Shown here: positions 34,280 to 43,826 of the stretch, piece by piece | How the letters are laid out: each line of letters begins with the position of its first letter | Numbering within the stretch: position 1 is the stretch's first letter | Assembly (NCBI GenBank): GCA_030615625.1 | Contig: JAUWYX010000007.1 | Coordinates: forward strand, 22,502-86,501 | Origin: Dehalococcoidia bacterium | GTDB taxonomy: Bacteria; Chloroflexota; Dehalococcoidia; GIF9; AB-539-J10 | Length of the DNA: 64,000 nucleotides | Reading direction: 5' to 3' | Position numbers and translations under genes: made by a program | The notes under the pieces: generated by a model | The model's database searches: none | What the model saw: the letters and a program-made list of their open reading frames with translations, nothing else | Told to the model about the DNA's origin: nothing

Positions 34280-35053
34280 TTACAATAAGGCAGCTCTCAG
34301 GCATTTAATAAAAGAGCAGGCACTTCCAAGTGACTTGTCCTCGTCGAGCAACTGTATAATACGGCTGCCCACGATGACCCCATCGGCTACCTTGGCTATT
34401 CTTCGGGCTTGCTCTGGAGTGGAGACTCCAAAGCCAACACAAAGGGGTTTTTCAGTCCTCTTTCTCACGTTGGCTACGAAGCTTTCCAGTTCCTCGGGGA
34501 GTTTAGCCCTGGCGCCAGTGACACCGGTCAGCGAAACTAAGTAGATAAAGCCGCTTGACCTGCTGGCCACTAGTTGGATGCGTTCTTCGGTGCTAGCCGG
34601 GCTGAGAAGATAAATAAGGTCGAGCCCGTGCCTTTTAGTTGATTGTTCCAGGTCCTTTCCTTCCTCGGGTGGGAGGTCAGGTATTATTAGCCCATCAATC
34701 CCCACCTCGGCGCACTTCGAACAGAATTGCTCCAACCCGAACTTCAGCACAGGGTTGTAATAGGTCATAAACACCAGCGGAATTTCTACTCGCTGCCTTA
34801 GCTCTTGGACCAGTTCAAAACAGAGTTTGGGGGTAATGCCTTGCCTGAGCGCTTCATAACTTGCTCGCTGGATGGTGGCACCGTCAGCCAGGGGGTCGGA
34901 AAAGGGGATGCCAAGCTCGATGATGTCACACCCGCTGCTGGCAAAAAGAGGCACTACTTTCAAGGTTGTTTCAACACTGGGATAACCTACTGTGATGTAG
35001 GGAATAAGAGCAGTATGGCTTGCTTGGGCAAAAGATGAAGCGATGCGGCTCAA
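34280..35053 (-). CDS. trpA: Tryptophan synthase alpha chain
   Basis: 257 residues. Cleaves indole-3-glycerol phosphate to indole, channelled to TrpB. Catalytic Glu is in [20 protein letters not shown], with the second acidic residue in [12 protein letters not shown]; phosphate loop [10 protein letters not shown] and [12 protein letters not shown] start overlaps the trpB stop by 4 nt, consistent with coupled, stoichiometric expression of the two chains. Confidence 0.96.
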   Translation of the reverse strand: MSRIASSFAQASHTALIPYITVGYPSVETTLKVVPLFASSGCDIIELGIPFSDPLADGATIQRASYEALRQGITPKLCFELVQELRQRVEIPLVFMTYYNPVLKFGLEQFCSKCAEVGIDGLIIPDLPPEEGKDLEQSTKRHGLDLIYLLSPASTEERIQLVASRSSGFIYLVSLTGVTGARAKLPEELESFVANVRKRTEKPLCVGFGVSTPEQARRIAKVADGVIVGSRIIQLLDEDKSLGSACSFIKCLRAALL

Positions 35054-36252
35054 AGCTTCACCCCCAATGCCTTGACTACAATATCCATATCCTTATCGCC
35101 ATGCCCACTCAAGTTGACTACAATAATTTGTTCCTTATTCAGGGAACCTGCCATTTTGGACGCATAGGATATAGCGTGGGCTGGTTCAAGCGCCGGAACA
35201 ATGCCTTCGGTCTGGCAGAGAAGCTGGAAAGCTTTCAGCGCCTCCTTATCATCCACTGCCACATAGGTGGCACGTCCAATACTCTTGTAGTAACTATGCT
35301 CGGGACCTACTCCGGGATAATCCAGCCCGGCGGAAATGCTTTGAGTCCCCAGGATCTGTCCGGCATCGTCCTGGAGGACATAGGATTTCGTCCCATGCAA
35401 AACTCCTACCGTACCGGCAACCAGAGAGGCGGCGTGTCTTCCAGTCTTGATTCCCCTTCCTGCCGCTTCTACCCCGATGAACTTGACGTTTTTATCGTTC
35501 ACAAAGGGGTGGAAAATCCCGATGGCGTTGCTTCCTCCGCCCACGCAGGCGATGATATAGTCAGGCAAACGATTGCACTTAGCTAAAATCTGCTCTCTGG
35601 CTTCTTTGCCTATGATTGATTGAAAATCACGCACCATTACCGGGTAAGGATGAGGCCCCACTGCCGAGCCCAGAAGGTAGTAAGTATTTCTGACGTTGGT
35701 CACCCAATCTCTAATCGCCTCATTGATGGCGTCTTTCAGGGTTCTGGTACCTGAGGAAACAGGACGCAGCTCGGCACCTAGCAGCTTCATACGGAAGACG
35801 TTGAGGGCTTGACGCTGCACATCTTCCTCACCCATATAGACAATACAATCCAGGCCCAACTTGGCACATATGGTGGCAGCAGCTACCCCGTGTTGTCCAG
35901 CACCAGTCTCAGCAATAATCCTTCGTTTTTTCATCCTCCTGGCGAGGAGACCTTGTCCCAGAGCATTGTTTATCTTATGGGCTCCAGTGTGAAGCAGGTC
36001 CTCCCTTTTAAGGAAGATTTGTGCCCCCCCGCAATGCTTGGTAAGCCTTTCAGCGAAATAAAGTGGCGTTGGCCTTCCCGAATAATCACGGGACAGGGAA
36101 TCGAATTCAGCCCAGAAGGACGGATCACGCTTTGCCTCTTCGTAAGCTGTTTCCAGTTCGCCCAAGGCCGGCATAAGAGTTTCAGGCACGAATTTGCCGC
36201 CAAATTCCTCGAAATAACCGTGAGAATCAGGTAGCTGCTTGTCTTCTCTCAT
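35050..36252 (-). CDS. trpB: Tryptophan synthase beta chain, TrpB1-type
   Basis: 400 residues. Condenses indole with serine. PLP Lys in [37 protein letters not shown] and the C-terminal SGHGDKD are all canonical for TrpB1. ATG 36252 has AAGGA at good spacing; it lies inside the end of trpF (about 26-nt overlap). Next gene trpA overlaps by 4 nt. Confidence 0.96.
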   Translation of the reverse strand: MREDKQLPDSHGYFEEFGGKFVPETLMPALGELETAYEEAKRDPSFWAEFDSLSRDYSGRPTPLYFAERLTKHCGGAQIFLKREDLLHTGAHKINNALGQGLLARRMKKRRIIAETGAGQHGVAAATICAKLGLDCIVYMGEEDVQRQALNVFRMKLLGAELRPVSSGTRTLKDAINEAIRDWVTNVRNTYYLLGSAVGPHPYPVMVRDFQSIIGKEAREQILAKCNRLPDYIIACVGGGSNAIGIFHPFVNDKNVKFIGVEAAGRGIKTGRHAASLVAGTVGVLHGTKSYVLQDDAGQILGTQSISAGLDYPGVGPEHSYYKSIGRATYVAVDDKEALKAFQLLCQTEGIVPALEPAHAISYASKMAGSLNKEQIIVVNLSGHGDKDMDIVVKALGVKL

Positions 36253-36910
36253 CAACTTTCCTTACCTCTTCGATGAACGTTCTTATTTTGGCTATATCCT
36301 TGACCCCTCCCGTCTCTACGCCGGAGGAGACATCCACTCCCCAGGGTGCCACCCTCTGGATTAGCTTAGCTACATTCTTCGGGTCGAGTCCACCGGCAAT
36401 AATGACCGGAAACCTCTTAGCTACCTGCTGAGCTAAGTTCCAGTTGAAGCTTTCTCCTGTTCCGCCATATTTGCCTTCAACTTGGGAGTCAAGGAGGGCG
36501 ATAAACCTTTGTGCGGGAAGTAATTTGCCTCCGGCGGATAGTTCAGCGTAGAGTTCTGCGGGGGATTGCTGGTCTATTCGAATTGCCTTGATAACCGGTC
36601 TAACAACCTCGCGGCAATACTCCCAGGATTCATCGCCACTTAGCTGAACCCAATCTAAAGCACAGAAATCGGCGAGCTCATTTACCTGGGAACCCGGTGC
36701 ATTGACAAAGACGCCGACCACTTTTGTGGCATTGCTGCTTTTTTTAACTGCACTGGCTATCTCACATGCCTTGGCAGGACTTACCTGTCGTTGACTGGGA
36801 GCGAAGACTAACCCGATAAAATCAGCACCAGCCTCAACCGCTGCTAGAGCATGGGTCTTATCTCTAATCCCGCAAATCTTGACACGGGTAGATGATGAAA
36901 ATTCCTTCAT
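36227..36910 (-). CDS. trpF: Phosphoribosylanthranilate isomerase
   Basis: 227 residues. Amadori rearrangement of phosphoribosylanthranilate, third step of tryptophan synthesis. Catalytic Cys in [34 protein letters not shown]; Asp in the phosphate-binding region [15 protein letters not shown]. Overlaps trpC by 4 nt (ATGA) and trpB by about 26 nt, showing dense coupling in the operon. Confidence 0.96.
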   Translation of the reverse strand: MKEFSSSTRVKICGIRDKTHALAAVEAGADFIGLVFAPSQRQVSPAKACEIASAVKKSSNATKVVGVFVNAPGSQVNELADFCALDWVQLSGDESWEYCREVVRPVIKAIRIDQQSPAELYAELSAGGKLLPAQRFIALLDSQVEGKYGGTGESFNWNLAQQVAKRFPVIIAGGLDPKNVAKLIQRVAPWGVDVSSGVETGGVKDIAKIRTFIEEVRKVDERRQAAT

Positions 36911-37674
36911 CTTAGCAACTCCTTCATCTTAGCCAGGACATCACCGGCGGTAACCAGAGCCTCGCCAACAAGTACAGCATCAACTCCCCATTTCCCGAGC
37001 TTTTCAATATCTCTTTTGCTTTTAATGCCGCTCTCGCTAACTACAATCCGCTCCTGGGGAATGAGAGGCCGCAATCGGCGGGTCATATTGATGTCAATAG
37101 AAAATGTATTGAGGTCTCGATTATTAATTCCGATGATTTCCGCTTCACTGAGAACTGCTCTTTCCACCTCGCCTTTATTGTGCGCTTCAACTAGGCACCT
37201 TAAACCAAGGCTGTGACTCAGCGAGATGAGTTCCTTAAGCTGTTCCTGGCTCAGGATGGCTACTATTAACAACAAAGCATCAGCGCCATAGGCCCGAGAC
37301 TCATATACCTGATAAAGGTCGAAGATGAAATCCTTTCTCAGCAATGGAAGCCCAACCACTTCTTTGATTGCTGCTAGGTGCTCAATGCTGCCCATAAAAT
37401 AATTTGCCTCAGTGAGCACTGAAATAGCAGCAGCACCACCTTCGGCATAGGTCTGGGCTAACTCGATGGGGTTGAAGTTGGGACTTAGCATCCCCCGTGA
37501 TGGGGAGGCTTGCTTCACCTCAGCAATCAGTCGAATGTGGTCGCCCTTGAGAGCCAGGGCGAGGTCAAGCGCCGGCTTCTGCCGGGCAATATGTTGTTGC
37601 AAATAAGTTATGGTAGCTACCTTCTTTCTTTGCTCAACCTCTTCCCTTTTTTGAGCGATAATTTTATCCAACAT
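36907..37674 (-). CDS. trpC: Indole-3-glycerol phosphate synthase
   Basis: 255 residues. Ring closure to indole-3-glycerol phosphate. Motifs: LIAEVKQASPSRGML, LLRKDFIFDLYQVYESRAYGADALLLIVAIL, GINNRDLNTFSID, VSESGIKSKRDIEKL. Stand-alone TrpC rather than the enteric TrpC-F fusion. AAAAGGAA precedes ATG 37674; the gap to trpD is 52 nt. Confidence 0.97.
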   Translation of the reverse strand: MLDKIIAQKREEVEQRKKVATITYLQQHIARQKPALDLALALKGDHIRLIAEVKQASPSRGMLSPNFNPIELAQTYAEGGAAAISVLTEANYFMGSIEHLAAIKEVVGLPLLRKDFIFDLYQVYESRAYGADALLLIVAILSQEQLKELISLSHSLGLRCLVEAHNKGEVERAVLSEAEIIGINNRDLNTFSIDINMTRRLRPLIPQERIVVSESGIKSKRDIEKLGKWGVDAVLVGEALVTAGDVLAKMKELLR

Positions 37675-37726
37675 TTCCTTTTCCCAGCTTCCAGCAATCA
37701 GTTACCAGCTAAACGCCGAATGCTGG

Positions 37727-38749
37727 CTACTCCTCATTTAGGCTGTGGCTGAGCTTGATTAGCTCGTCGAGTTTAGCCAAAGCTTTTCCATTGTCGAGCG
37801 TCTTCTCGGCAATGGAGGCACCTTCTTTGAGGTCTGATGCTTGGTTGCCAGCCACCAGCGCGGCAGCAGCATTCATGATAACTATGTTCCGCCTGGCTCC
37901 CACCTCTCCGCTTAATATGCCGCGCAGTATCTTAGCATTTTGCCTGGCTGTTCCTCCCTTAATTTGGGTCATGCTTGCCTTCATAAACCCCAAATCATCA
38001 GGAGAAACTTCGTAGGGTGGCGATACTCGATGTTGAGTGATATCCCACACCAGAGATTTCCCACTGATGGAGATTTCATCCATGTCATCTGTGCCGTGTA
38101 CCACCAGGGAATGCTCTGTGCCCAGACGGTGGAGAACAGAGGCAATCTTCTCTCCCAGTTCCTTAGAGGGAACACCGATGACCTGAAACTTGGCTTTGGC
38201 GGGGTTAGTAAGGGGACCGAGAATATTAAACACAGTACGAATTCCGATTTCGCGTCGGGGGGCAGCGGCATATTTCATCGCTGGGTGAAAGCTGGGAGCG
38301 AATATGAAGCCGATGCCTATTGTCTCCAGACATTGAGCGACAGCCTCAGCATCAAGGTCAATCTTCACCCCCAATGCCTCCAGGACATCGGCACTGCCGC
38401 ACTGGCTGGATATTGCCCGATTACCATGCTTGGCCACCTTGAGTCCTGCGCCGGCGACAATGAAAGCGGCTGTTGTGGAGATATTAAAGCTAGAAGAGCC
38501 ATCGCCCCCTGTCCCGCAAGTGTCAACCACTGGTGAAGTGACCTGAACCGGCGTTGCCTTAGCCTGCATGACGCTGGCTAAGCCAGCAATCTCGTCCACC
38601 GTCTCTCCTTTAATACGCAGGGCGGTGACGAAAGCGGCAAACTGGGCTGGCGTGGCCTCGCCAATCATTATCTCCTCCATTACGGCTGCCCCCTGCTCAA
38701 AGGTCAGCGAGCGACCGTTGACCACAGTTTCAATGGCTTCTTTAATCAT
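37727..38749 (-). CDS. trpD: Anthranilate phosphoribosyltransferase
   Basis: 340 residues. Transfers phosphoribose from PRPP to anthranilate. PRPP site motif VDTCGTGGDGSSSFNIST, the KHGNRAISSQCGSADVLEALG segment and FNILGPLTNPA are diagnostic. It lacks the glutamine amidotransferase (TrpG) domain that is fused in enterics. AAGGAG lies 7 nt before ATG 38749; the GTG directly upstream is an alternative. No trpG is found between it and trpE (93-nt gap). Confidence 0.96.
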   Translation of the reverse strand: MIKEAIETVVNGRSLTFEQGAAVMEEIMIGEATPAQFAAFVTALRIKGETVDEIAGLASVMQAKATPVQVTSPVVDTCGTGGDGSSSFNISTTAAFIVAGAGLKVAKHGNRAISSQCGSADVLEALGVKIDLDAEAVAQCLETIGIGFIFAPSFHPAMKYAAAPRREIGIRTVFNILGPLTNPAKAKFQVIGVPSKELGEKIASVLHRLGTEHSLVVHGTDDMDEISISGKSLVWDITQHRVSPPYEVSPDDLGFMKASMTQIKGGTARQNAKILRGILSGEVGARRNIVIMNAAAALVAGNQASDLKEGASIAEKTLDNGKALAKLDELIKLSHSLNEE

Positions 38750-38842
38750 CACTGTGCTCCTTGTTTTAGAAAATTCTTCAACAAACCTTTCCCACGACGG
38801 TCATAATTAATTCAGGGCAAAACCGAACGCGTAAAAGCATAG

Positions 38843-40270
38843 CTAATCAGCCTCCGCTTGGTCAATAGCAGCGAGCAATGCTTGCGCTTTTGTCAGGCTT
38901 TCCTGGTATTCGCGCTCAGGGATGCTATCGGCGACGATGCCAGCACCCGCTTGGATATAAGCGATGTTATCTTTGATAATAACGGTACGTATAGTGATAG
39001 CGGTATCCAGGTTGCCCGAGAAGTCGAAATAGCCTACTGCGCCGGCATAGGGTCCCCGTTTCTCTCTTTCCAGTTCGGCGATGATCTCCATAGCCCGAAT
39101 TTTGGGAGCGCCGGAAACAGTGCCGGCAGGAAAGCAAGAGCGGAGGGCATCAAACTGAGAAAGTCCAGCCCTGAGCCTGCCCTGAACGTGAGATACTAGA
39201 TGCATAACATGGGAATAGCGTTCCACATCCATAAGCTGAGTTACCTCGACTGTGCCCGGCTCGCTAATTCTCCCGATGTCATTACGCCCCAGGTCAACGA
39301 GCATGATATGTTCAGCACACTCTTTTTTATCCTTCTTGAGTTCCTCTTCCAAAGCCAGGTCTTCAGTGGTATCCTTACCCCGAGGGCGAGTGCCGGCAAT
39401 AGGATGAGTGGATACTATGTCATCCTCGACTCGCACCAGAAGCTCGGGAGAGGCTCCGGCGATATAGAAATCACCTAAGTGGAGGTAGTACATGTAGGGA
39501 GAAGGGTTAATAGAGCGCAACGCCCGATATATGGCAAAGGGATTGGCATAGGTAGGTCTTGCCAACCGCTGTGATAAGACAGCCTGAATTATATCGCCGG
39601 CATAGATATACTCCTTGGCTTGAGATACTATAGCCTCGAACTCTGCCGGAGAAAAATTTGATGACACTTCAGACCTATTTGGTGGCGCATTCTTAAGAGT
39701 CTTAGAATGAATCGGCTGCTCCAACCTGTCCACCAGGTCGTCAATTTTACAAGTTGCCTCCCGATACGCTGTGTCAACATCCCCATCTAAGTGAACGTGA
39801 GAGACAACCTTGATTTTGTGGGTAATATGGTCGAAAACAAGCAAGGTATCTGCCAGCATCAACACAGACTCGGGGAGTCCTTGGGGATCTTGATCGGGAC
39901 AGGGCAGTCTCTCAAAGTGGCGGGCAACCTCGTAGCTCAAGTAGCCAACCATGCCACCATGGAATCGGGGAAGGTCGGCAACGGACACGGGACGAAGTCG
40001 AGCGAACTCCCTCTCCACCAGATTCAATGGGTCAACGGGATTCTCATTTCCTGTCCTTAAGACAAGAGAGGGCTCGGTGCCAATGAAGCTATAGCGGGCC
40101 AGTCGCTCACCACCCTCAACACTTTCTAGAAGGAAGGAGTAATTGCCGCGGGCTATCTTAAGGTAAGCGGATACCGGCGTCTCCAGGTCGGCCTGAATGT
40201 CACGGCAAACTGGTACCAAATTGCCATACTTCTTCAGTTGGCGAACCTCTTCCAGTGTTGGATAATACAT
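38843..40270 (-). CDS. trpE: Anthranilate synthase component I
   Basis: 475 residues. Makes anthranilate from chorismate, using ammonia supplied by a glutaminase partner. Chorismate-site motifs: PSPYMYYLHLGDFYIAGASPELLVRVEDDIVSTHPIAGTRPRG, HIMLVDLGRNDIGR, FPAGTVSGAPKIRAMEII, and IQAGAGIVADSIPEREYQE. The feedback-site element LLES is present in FLLESVEGGERLARYSFIG. It is the first gene after the T-box leader. The partner TrpG must come from elsewhere, such as a shared PabA. Confidence 0.97.
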   Translation of the reverse strand: MYYPTLEEVRQLKKYGNLVPVCRDIQADLETPVSAYLKIARGNYSFLLESVEGGERLARYSFIGTEPSLVLRTGNENPVDPLNLVEREFARLRPVSVADLPRFHGGMVGYLSYEVARHFERLPCPDQDPQGLPESVLMLADTLLVFDHITHKIKVVSHVHLDGDVDTAYREATCKIDDLVDRLEQPIHSKTLKNAPPNRSEVSSNFSPAEFEAIVSQAKEYIYAGDIIQAVLSQRLARPTYANPFAIYRALRSINPSPYMYYLHLGDFYIAGASPELLVRVEDDIVSTHPIAGTRPRGKDTTEDLALEEELKKDKKECAEHIMLVDLGRNDIGRISEPGTVEVTQLMDVERYSHVMHLVSHVQGRLRAGLSQFDALRSCFPAGTVSGAPKIRAMEIIAELEREKRGPYAGAVGYFDFSGNLDTAITIRTVIIKDNIAYIQAGAGIVADSIPEREYQESLTKAQALLAAIDQAEAD

Positions 40271-40282
40271 ATCACCTCACAA

Positions 40283-40315
40283 TAAAAAAACCTCTCGCCA
40301 AGGGGCGAGAGGTTT
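40283..40315 (-). terminator. T-box-controlled intrinsic terminator
   Basis: On the minus strand AACCTCTCGCC, a short CCTT loop, and GGCGAGAGGTT, then seven T residues. The 5' arm lies just after the T-box sequence, which competes for it in the antiterminated form. Confidence 0.9.
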
Positions 40316-40562
40316 AACCTTCGCGGTGCCACCCTTTTTCGGCCTTTTCGGCCATCTCTTTTCAGGTACAGCCCAATTTGGCGATACCCTAAGCTGTGAT
40401 AACGCTGTCCCTGCGACAAAGCCTACTAGGTGTTAACCTTTCGGTTTGCGGCTCCCAGGTCCATTCCAGCCTCGCGCAAGTATCGGCTCACACCTTCCCC
40501 GACTCTCTGAACTCCGCCTTAAGCTGTACTAGTCCTGTTCTCAGCCTTTTCCCATATTTAAT
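40283..40562 (-). ncRNA. T-box riboswitch leader, tryptophan-specific
   Basis: Leader between the trp promoter and trpE on the minus strand. The conserved T-box AGGGTGGCACCGCG is at 40335-40322; a terminator follows. Stem I has the AGTA motif (near 40530) and GAA-TGG-ACC, where TGG at 40463-40461 fits the specifier position, so it should read uncharged tRNA-Trp. When bound, the T-box pairs with tRNA CCA and the terminator is replaced by the antiterminator, raising trp operon transcription. Confidence 0.92.
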
Positions 40563-40569
40563 TGTTTAA

Positions 40570-40598
40570 AATATAAACCTTGTCCTTTAGTTTGTCAA
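40570..40598 (-). promoter_or_regulatory. trp operon promoter
   Basis: Minus-strand TTGACA (40598-40593), 17-nt spacer, TATATT (40575-40570). Transcription would start near 40562, at the beginning of the T-box leader. Confidence 0.75.
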
Positions 40599-40659
40599 TA
40601 GCGTGATTTAAATGGGGCTCAATGGATAGAATAAAGGACCTTCAGTATAGTGTTCAGCC

Positions 40660-41265
40660 TTATTTTTTATTTGTGTTTTCGGGCCAGTATCTAGGGATAA
40701 GGTCACAATGAGTATGAGTCAAACTCCACCGCATATCTTGCCGGCTCGTGCTTTGCTTGTCTCCTTTGGCTATCGTTAGTGTGAGCGAGCCAGTATAAAA
40801 GGCGTCATTGTCAAACGATATGGGAAAAATTACGCTCATTGCAAGGTCAGCAGCATTATCATCTCTCCGAGGGTCAATTATGGAGAAGTGTGCGGCTACC
40901 TTATGTCTCCATAGATAGACCTGGGGTAAAACACGCTCCATATATTCTCGGGCCTTACTTGAGTCGCCATTATTGGCCAGCCAACCCACCATCTTCACAT
41001 AGTTGCATGCTGTCACTGCGTACCAGTGGAAAGCGCATGCCACTAAGTTTTGGTTAATTCCTTGCATCTCTGGGGCATTACCAAACATAACAACCTGTTT
41101 GTTCTCCGGTAATCTCTTAATTACCTCGGCTTCCACCCTTTGCACTTGCTCATATAAAAACCTAAGGCCCATGGCGAGATAAGCTAAGGAGTGAACTTCG
41201 TTAAAGTACTCTTTTTCTTGTTCGTCCGACAGTTTGAGATTAGCGATATGGTCGATAACTCTCAC
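40660..41265 (-). CDS. Hypothetical protein
   Basis: About 201 residues, soluble, mixed composition, with no family I recognise. There are several Trp/His/Tyr residues in the middle (FHWYAVTACNYVKMVGWLANNGDSSKAREYMERVLP, then LWRHKVAAHFSIIDPRRDD). GTG 41265 is chosen because GGAGG lies 5 nt upstream; a TTG at 41277 overlaps a TATTAT box. It stands alone between the trp promoter region and an amidohydrolase gene on the same strand. Confidence 0.6.
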   Translation of the reverse strand: MRVIDHIANLKLSDEQEKEYFNEVHSLAYLAMGLRFLYEQVQRVEAEVIKRLPENKQVVMFGNAPEMQGINQNLVACAFHWYAVTACNYVKMVGWLANNGDSSKAREYMERVLPQVYLWRHKVAAHFSIIDPRRDDNAADLAMSVIFPISFDNDAFYTGSLTLTIAKGDKQSTSRQDMRWSLTHTHCDLIPRYWPENTNKK

Positions 41266-41391
41266 GAGGCCCTCCAATAATATCTTTAGCTACTTCGCTA
41301 AATTCTGCAGGTGAGAAATGATGCCTTATTTCTAGCTCACCAAAATTGAAAAAACTAGTCGGGGAAACTAATAATGGGGGAAACCTCTTCC

Positions 41392-42219
41392 TCATTGAAG
41401 CCCAAACACTCGTTTGGCATTGTCACAGAGGAACAATTTCTTCACGTCATCGCTGAGTTCAAGGGTATCAAGGTCTTTTAAACACCTCTCTGCTGTAACC
41501 ATCGGGTAATTAGTTCCGAACATAACCTTCTTTTTGCCGTTCTTCTTCATGTAATTCACTAATTCCACCGGATATCTTTTAGCGATATAGGCCGAGGTAT
41601 CTATGTATACATTTTCGTGTTTCGTTGCCACCGCTATCATTTCCACCGTCCAGGGATACCCGATGTGCCCCCCCACGATTTTGAGTTCGGGAAATTCAAT
41701 GGCTACCTCATCAATATAAGGGATAGGCCGTCCTGGTTCGGAAGGACAAAGAGGACCAGTATGGCCGACCTGGCAACAGAATGGAATCCCAAGCTCGATA
41801 CACTCGGCGTATAGGGGATAATAGCGCCTGTCAGTCGGGGGCAGGTTCCAGTACCATTGGACAATTCTCAAGCCCTTAAAGCCAAGCTGACGCACGCAGC
41901 GTCTCAGCTCTCGAATGCCATCCATAGGTCGGTACAAATTAACCGACGCTATGCCCACAAAGCGGTCAGGATACTGTTTGACAATAGCTGACACCTCGTC
42001 GTTTGATATGGTTGGCCCCTGAGGGCCCCACCAGGCACATATTAGACCCAACTGAACACCCGCTTCATCCATGGCACCGATGGTGAGTTCTACCGGAACA
42101 TCCTCAGTCAATTCCCCTGTGCCTGTCCATCTGCGAAGAGAATCAAAAATAGGCTGGTTTAAATGTTTAGGTGTCGGGTGCTGCATCCAGACATCAATGA
42201 TTCCATAATCTTCTGCCAT
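41392..42219 (-). CDS. Amidohydrolase family protein (aminocarboxymuconate decarboxylase-like)
   Basis: 275-residue TIM-barrel metal enzyme of the amidohydrolase-2 group. Recognisable parts are QVGHTGPLCP (metal/catalytic His), KIVGGHIGYPW, VYIDTSAY and KVMFGTNYPMVTAERCL. The usual N-terminal HxH reads IDVWMQHP, so one metal ligand differs. Family members are decarboxylases or hydrolases of cyclic acids. GGAGG lies 8 nt before the ATG. A related gene with a complete HTH motif is at 50346. Confidence 0.85.
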   Translation of the reverse strand: MAEDYGIIDVWMQHPTPKHLNQPIFDSLRRWTGTGELTEDVPVELTIGAMDEAGVQLGLICAWWGPQGPTISNDEVSAIVKQYPDRFVGIASVNLYRPMDGIRELRRCVRQLGFKGLRIVQWYWNLPPTDRRYYPLYAECIELGIPFCCQVGHTGPLCPSEPGRPIPYIDEVAIEFPELKIVGGHIGYPWTVEMIAVATKHENVYIDTSAYIAKRYPVELVNYMKKNGKKKVMFGTNYPMVTAERCLKDLDTLELSDDVKKLFLCDNAKRVFGLQ

Positions 42220-42364
42220 GATATCCTCCGATTGGTAACACCTTAAATCTTATGCCTTGGACATATTACAATTATAATAGGAAAATTGCAACGTGGCCCT
42301 TTCCCCAGCCCTCTGTGATAAGCCCTGGCTGCCGACCTAAGTGAGGTGAATAAAATTAACGAGA

Positions 42365-42441
42365 TGGTGGGCCATGATGGACTCGAACCATCGACCCCGG
42401 CCTTATCAGGACCGTGCTCTAACCAACTGAGCTAATGGCCC
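42365..42441 (-). tRNA. tRNA-Ile (anticodon GAT)
   Basis: 77-nt cloverleaf on the minus strand: acceptor GGGCCAT pairing with ATGGCCC, discriminator A, and CCA encoded in the gene. D arm TAGCTCAGTTGGTTAGAGCA, anticodon loop CTGATAA with GAT, and T arm GGTTCGAGTCC are all canonical. Confidence 0.97.
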
Positions 42442-42487
42442 TTAGCAGTTAAAATATAGCCTTTGTGGTAAGCGACTGTCAAGCTAT

Positions 42488-43660
42488 TCAAACCATGGAC
42501 ATGAATATTCCAGCAACCACTGAGGTGGCGATGGCACCCGCCATATTGGGCCCCATGGCGTGCATCAGCAAGAAGTTTCTGGGGTTCGCCTTTTGCCCCT
42601 GTACCTGAGCTACCCTGGCTGCCATGGGAACCGCCGAGACACCTGCTGCACCAATCAACGGATTTATCTTCTCTTTTAAGAATAAATTGGCTATTTTCGC
42701 TCCCCAGATGCCGCCAGCGGTACCAAAGGCAAAGGCTACTACAGCCAGACCAATAATTATCAAAGTCTTGGGATTCAAGAATACCGCCGCCGGCATCAGT
42801 GCCCCAACGGTCAGCCCTAACAAAAATGTTGGTACATCTACGAATACGCCACCTGCTGATGTTGCTAACCTATCAGTAACGCCGGTAACAGAAAGTAAAT
42901 TGCCAAACATAAGCATGCCGATAAGAGGTGCTGAGGCAGGGACAAGTAAAGCGGACACCACGAAGACGGCTATAGGGAATATGACCTTCTCTAACTTGGA
43001 AACCTCTCGCATCTGGGGCTTCATATATATCTGGCGCTCCTTCTTCGAGGTAAGCAGCCTTATTACCGGTGGCTGGAGTATGGGTACCAGCGCCATATAA
43101 GAATAAGCTACCAGCGTAATAGGGCCCAGCAACTGGGGCGCCTTAGCTACGGTAAGGTAAACCGCAGGAGGACCATCGGAGCCCCCGATAATACCAACAC
43201 AGATGGCTTCGTTGATGGTGAACCATCCTGTAAGGTAAGCAATAAGGAATACAATGAAAACTCCTAGCTGTGCCGTAGCCCCGAACATAAAAGACAAGGG
43301 GCGAGCTATAGCTGGGGAGAAATCCGACATGGCACCAATTCCGAGGAAGATAAGTAAGGGAATTATTTTGCTCTCTAACCCATACCGGTAAAGCAAGTTT
43401 AAGAGTCCTATTTTCCCTTCGGCTATCTCCTTCAGTCCGCCTGAGGCTGGCAGTGGGATAGCACCGGGCTCTGCTGGGGCATAAACCATTAATCCAGCAA
43501 AGGGTATATTAACCATCATGATGCCTAGACCGATGGGTACTAATAAAACGGGCTCCATCTTCTTGGCTACGCCAAGATAGATGAGGCCACCCCCGATGAA
43601 GAGCATCAGGATATTGCCCCAGGTTAACCCGCCAAAAGCCATTTCGTATAAGCCAAACAT
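42488..43660 (-). CDS. oadB: Sodium-pumping decarboxylase beta subunit (OadB/GcdB/MmdB family)
   Basis: 390-residue polytopic membrane protein. It decarboxylates carboxybiotin and exports Na+. Family motifs are seen: FLGIGAMSDFSPAIARP (the SDF region with the ion-binding Asp), GIIGGSDGPPAVYLT, and GAAGVSAVPMAARVAQ with HAMGPNMAGAIATSVVAG at the end. The substrate acyl group cannot be told from this subunit. A 45-residue gamma-like protein lies just upstream. No alpha (carboxyltransferase) or biotin carrier gene is in the window. Confidence 0.93.
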   Translation of the reverse strand: MFGLYEMAFGGLTWGNILMLFIGGGLIYLGVAKKMEPVLLVPIGLGIMMVNIPFAGLMVYAPAEPGAIPLPASGGLKEIAEGKIGLLNLLYRYGLESKIIPLLIFLGIGAMSDFSPAIARPLSFMFGATAQLGVFIVFLIAYLTGWFTINEAICVGIIGGSDGPPAVYLTVAKAPQLLGPITLVAYSYMALVPILQPPVIRLLTSKKERQIYMKPQMREVSKLEKVIFPIAVFVVSALLVPASAPLIGMLMFGNLLSVTGVTDRLATSAGGVFVDVPTFLLGLTVGALMPAAVFLNPKTLIIIGLAVVAFAFGTAGGIWGAKIANLFLKEKINPLIGAAGVSAVPMAARVAQVQGQKANPRNFLLMHAMGPNMAGAIATSVVAGIFMSMV

Positions 43661-43687
43661 CTTAAGTTATACCTCGATCAATTAAAT

Positions 43688-43825
43688 TCAGCCCTTATCC
43701 CTTGGGGCTCTTCTTCGTACCACAAGCCCTATTATCCAGATTATAATACATAGAATCGCCAGGATGAGGAGGGTAGATCCAAAACCACCACCAGCGATTT
43801 TTGCGATTAATTCCCAGTCTATCAT
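43688..43825 (-). CDS. Tiny OadG-like gamma subunit of the Na+-pumping decarboxylase
   Basis: 45 residues: MIDWELIAKIAGGGFG, then a hydrophobic helix (about residues 17-38) and a basic tail VVRRRAPRDKG. One membrane helix with a charged C-terminus is the layout of OadG/GcdG subunits, which hold the complex together. It begins 2 nt after recX ends and precedes oadB by 27 nt, so all three are likely co-transcribed. Too short for most gene finders. Confidence 0.65.
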   Translation of the reverse strand: MIDWELIAKIAGGGFGSTLLILAILCIIIWIIGLVVRRRAPRDKG

Positions 43826-43826
43826 C

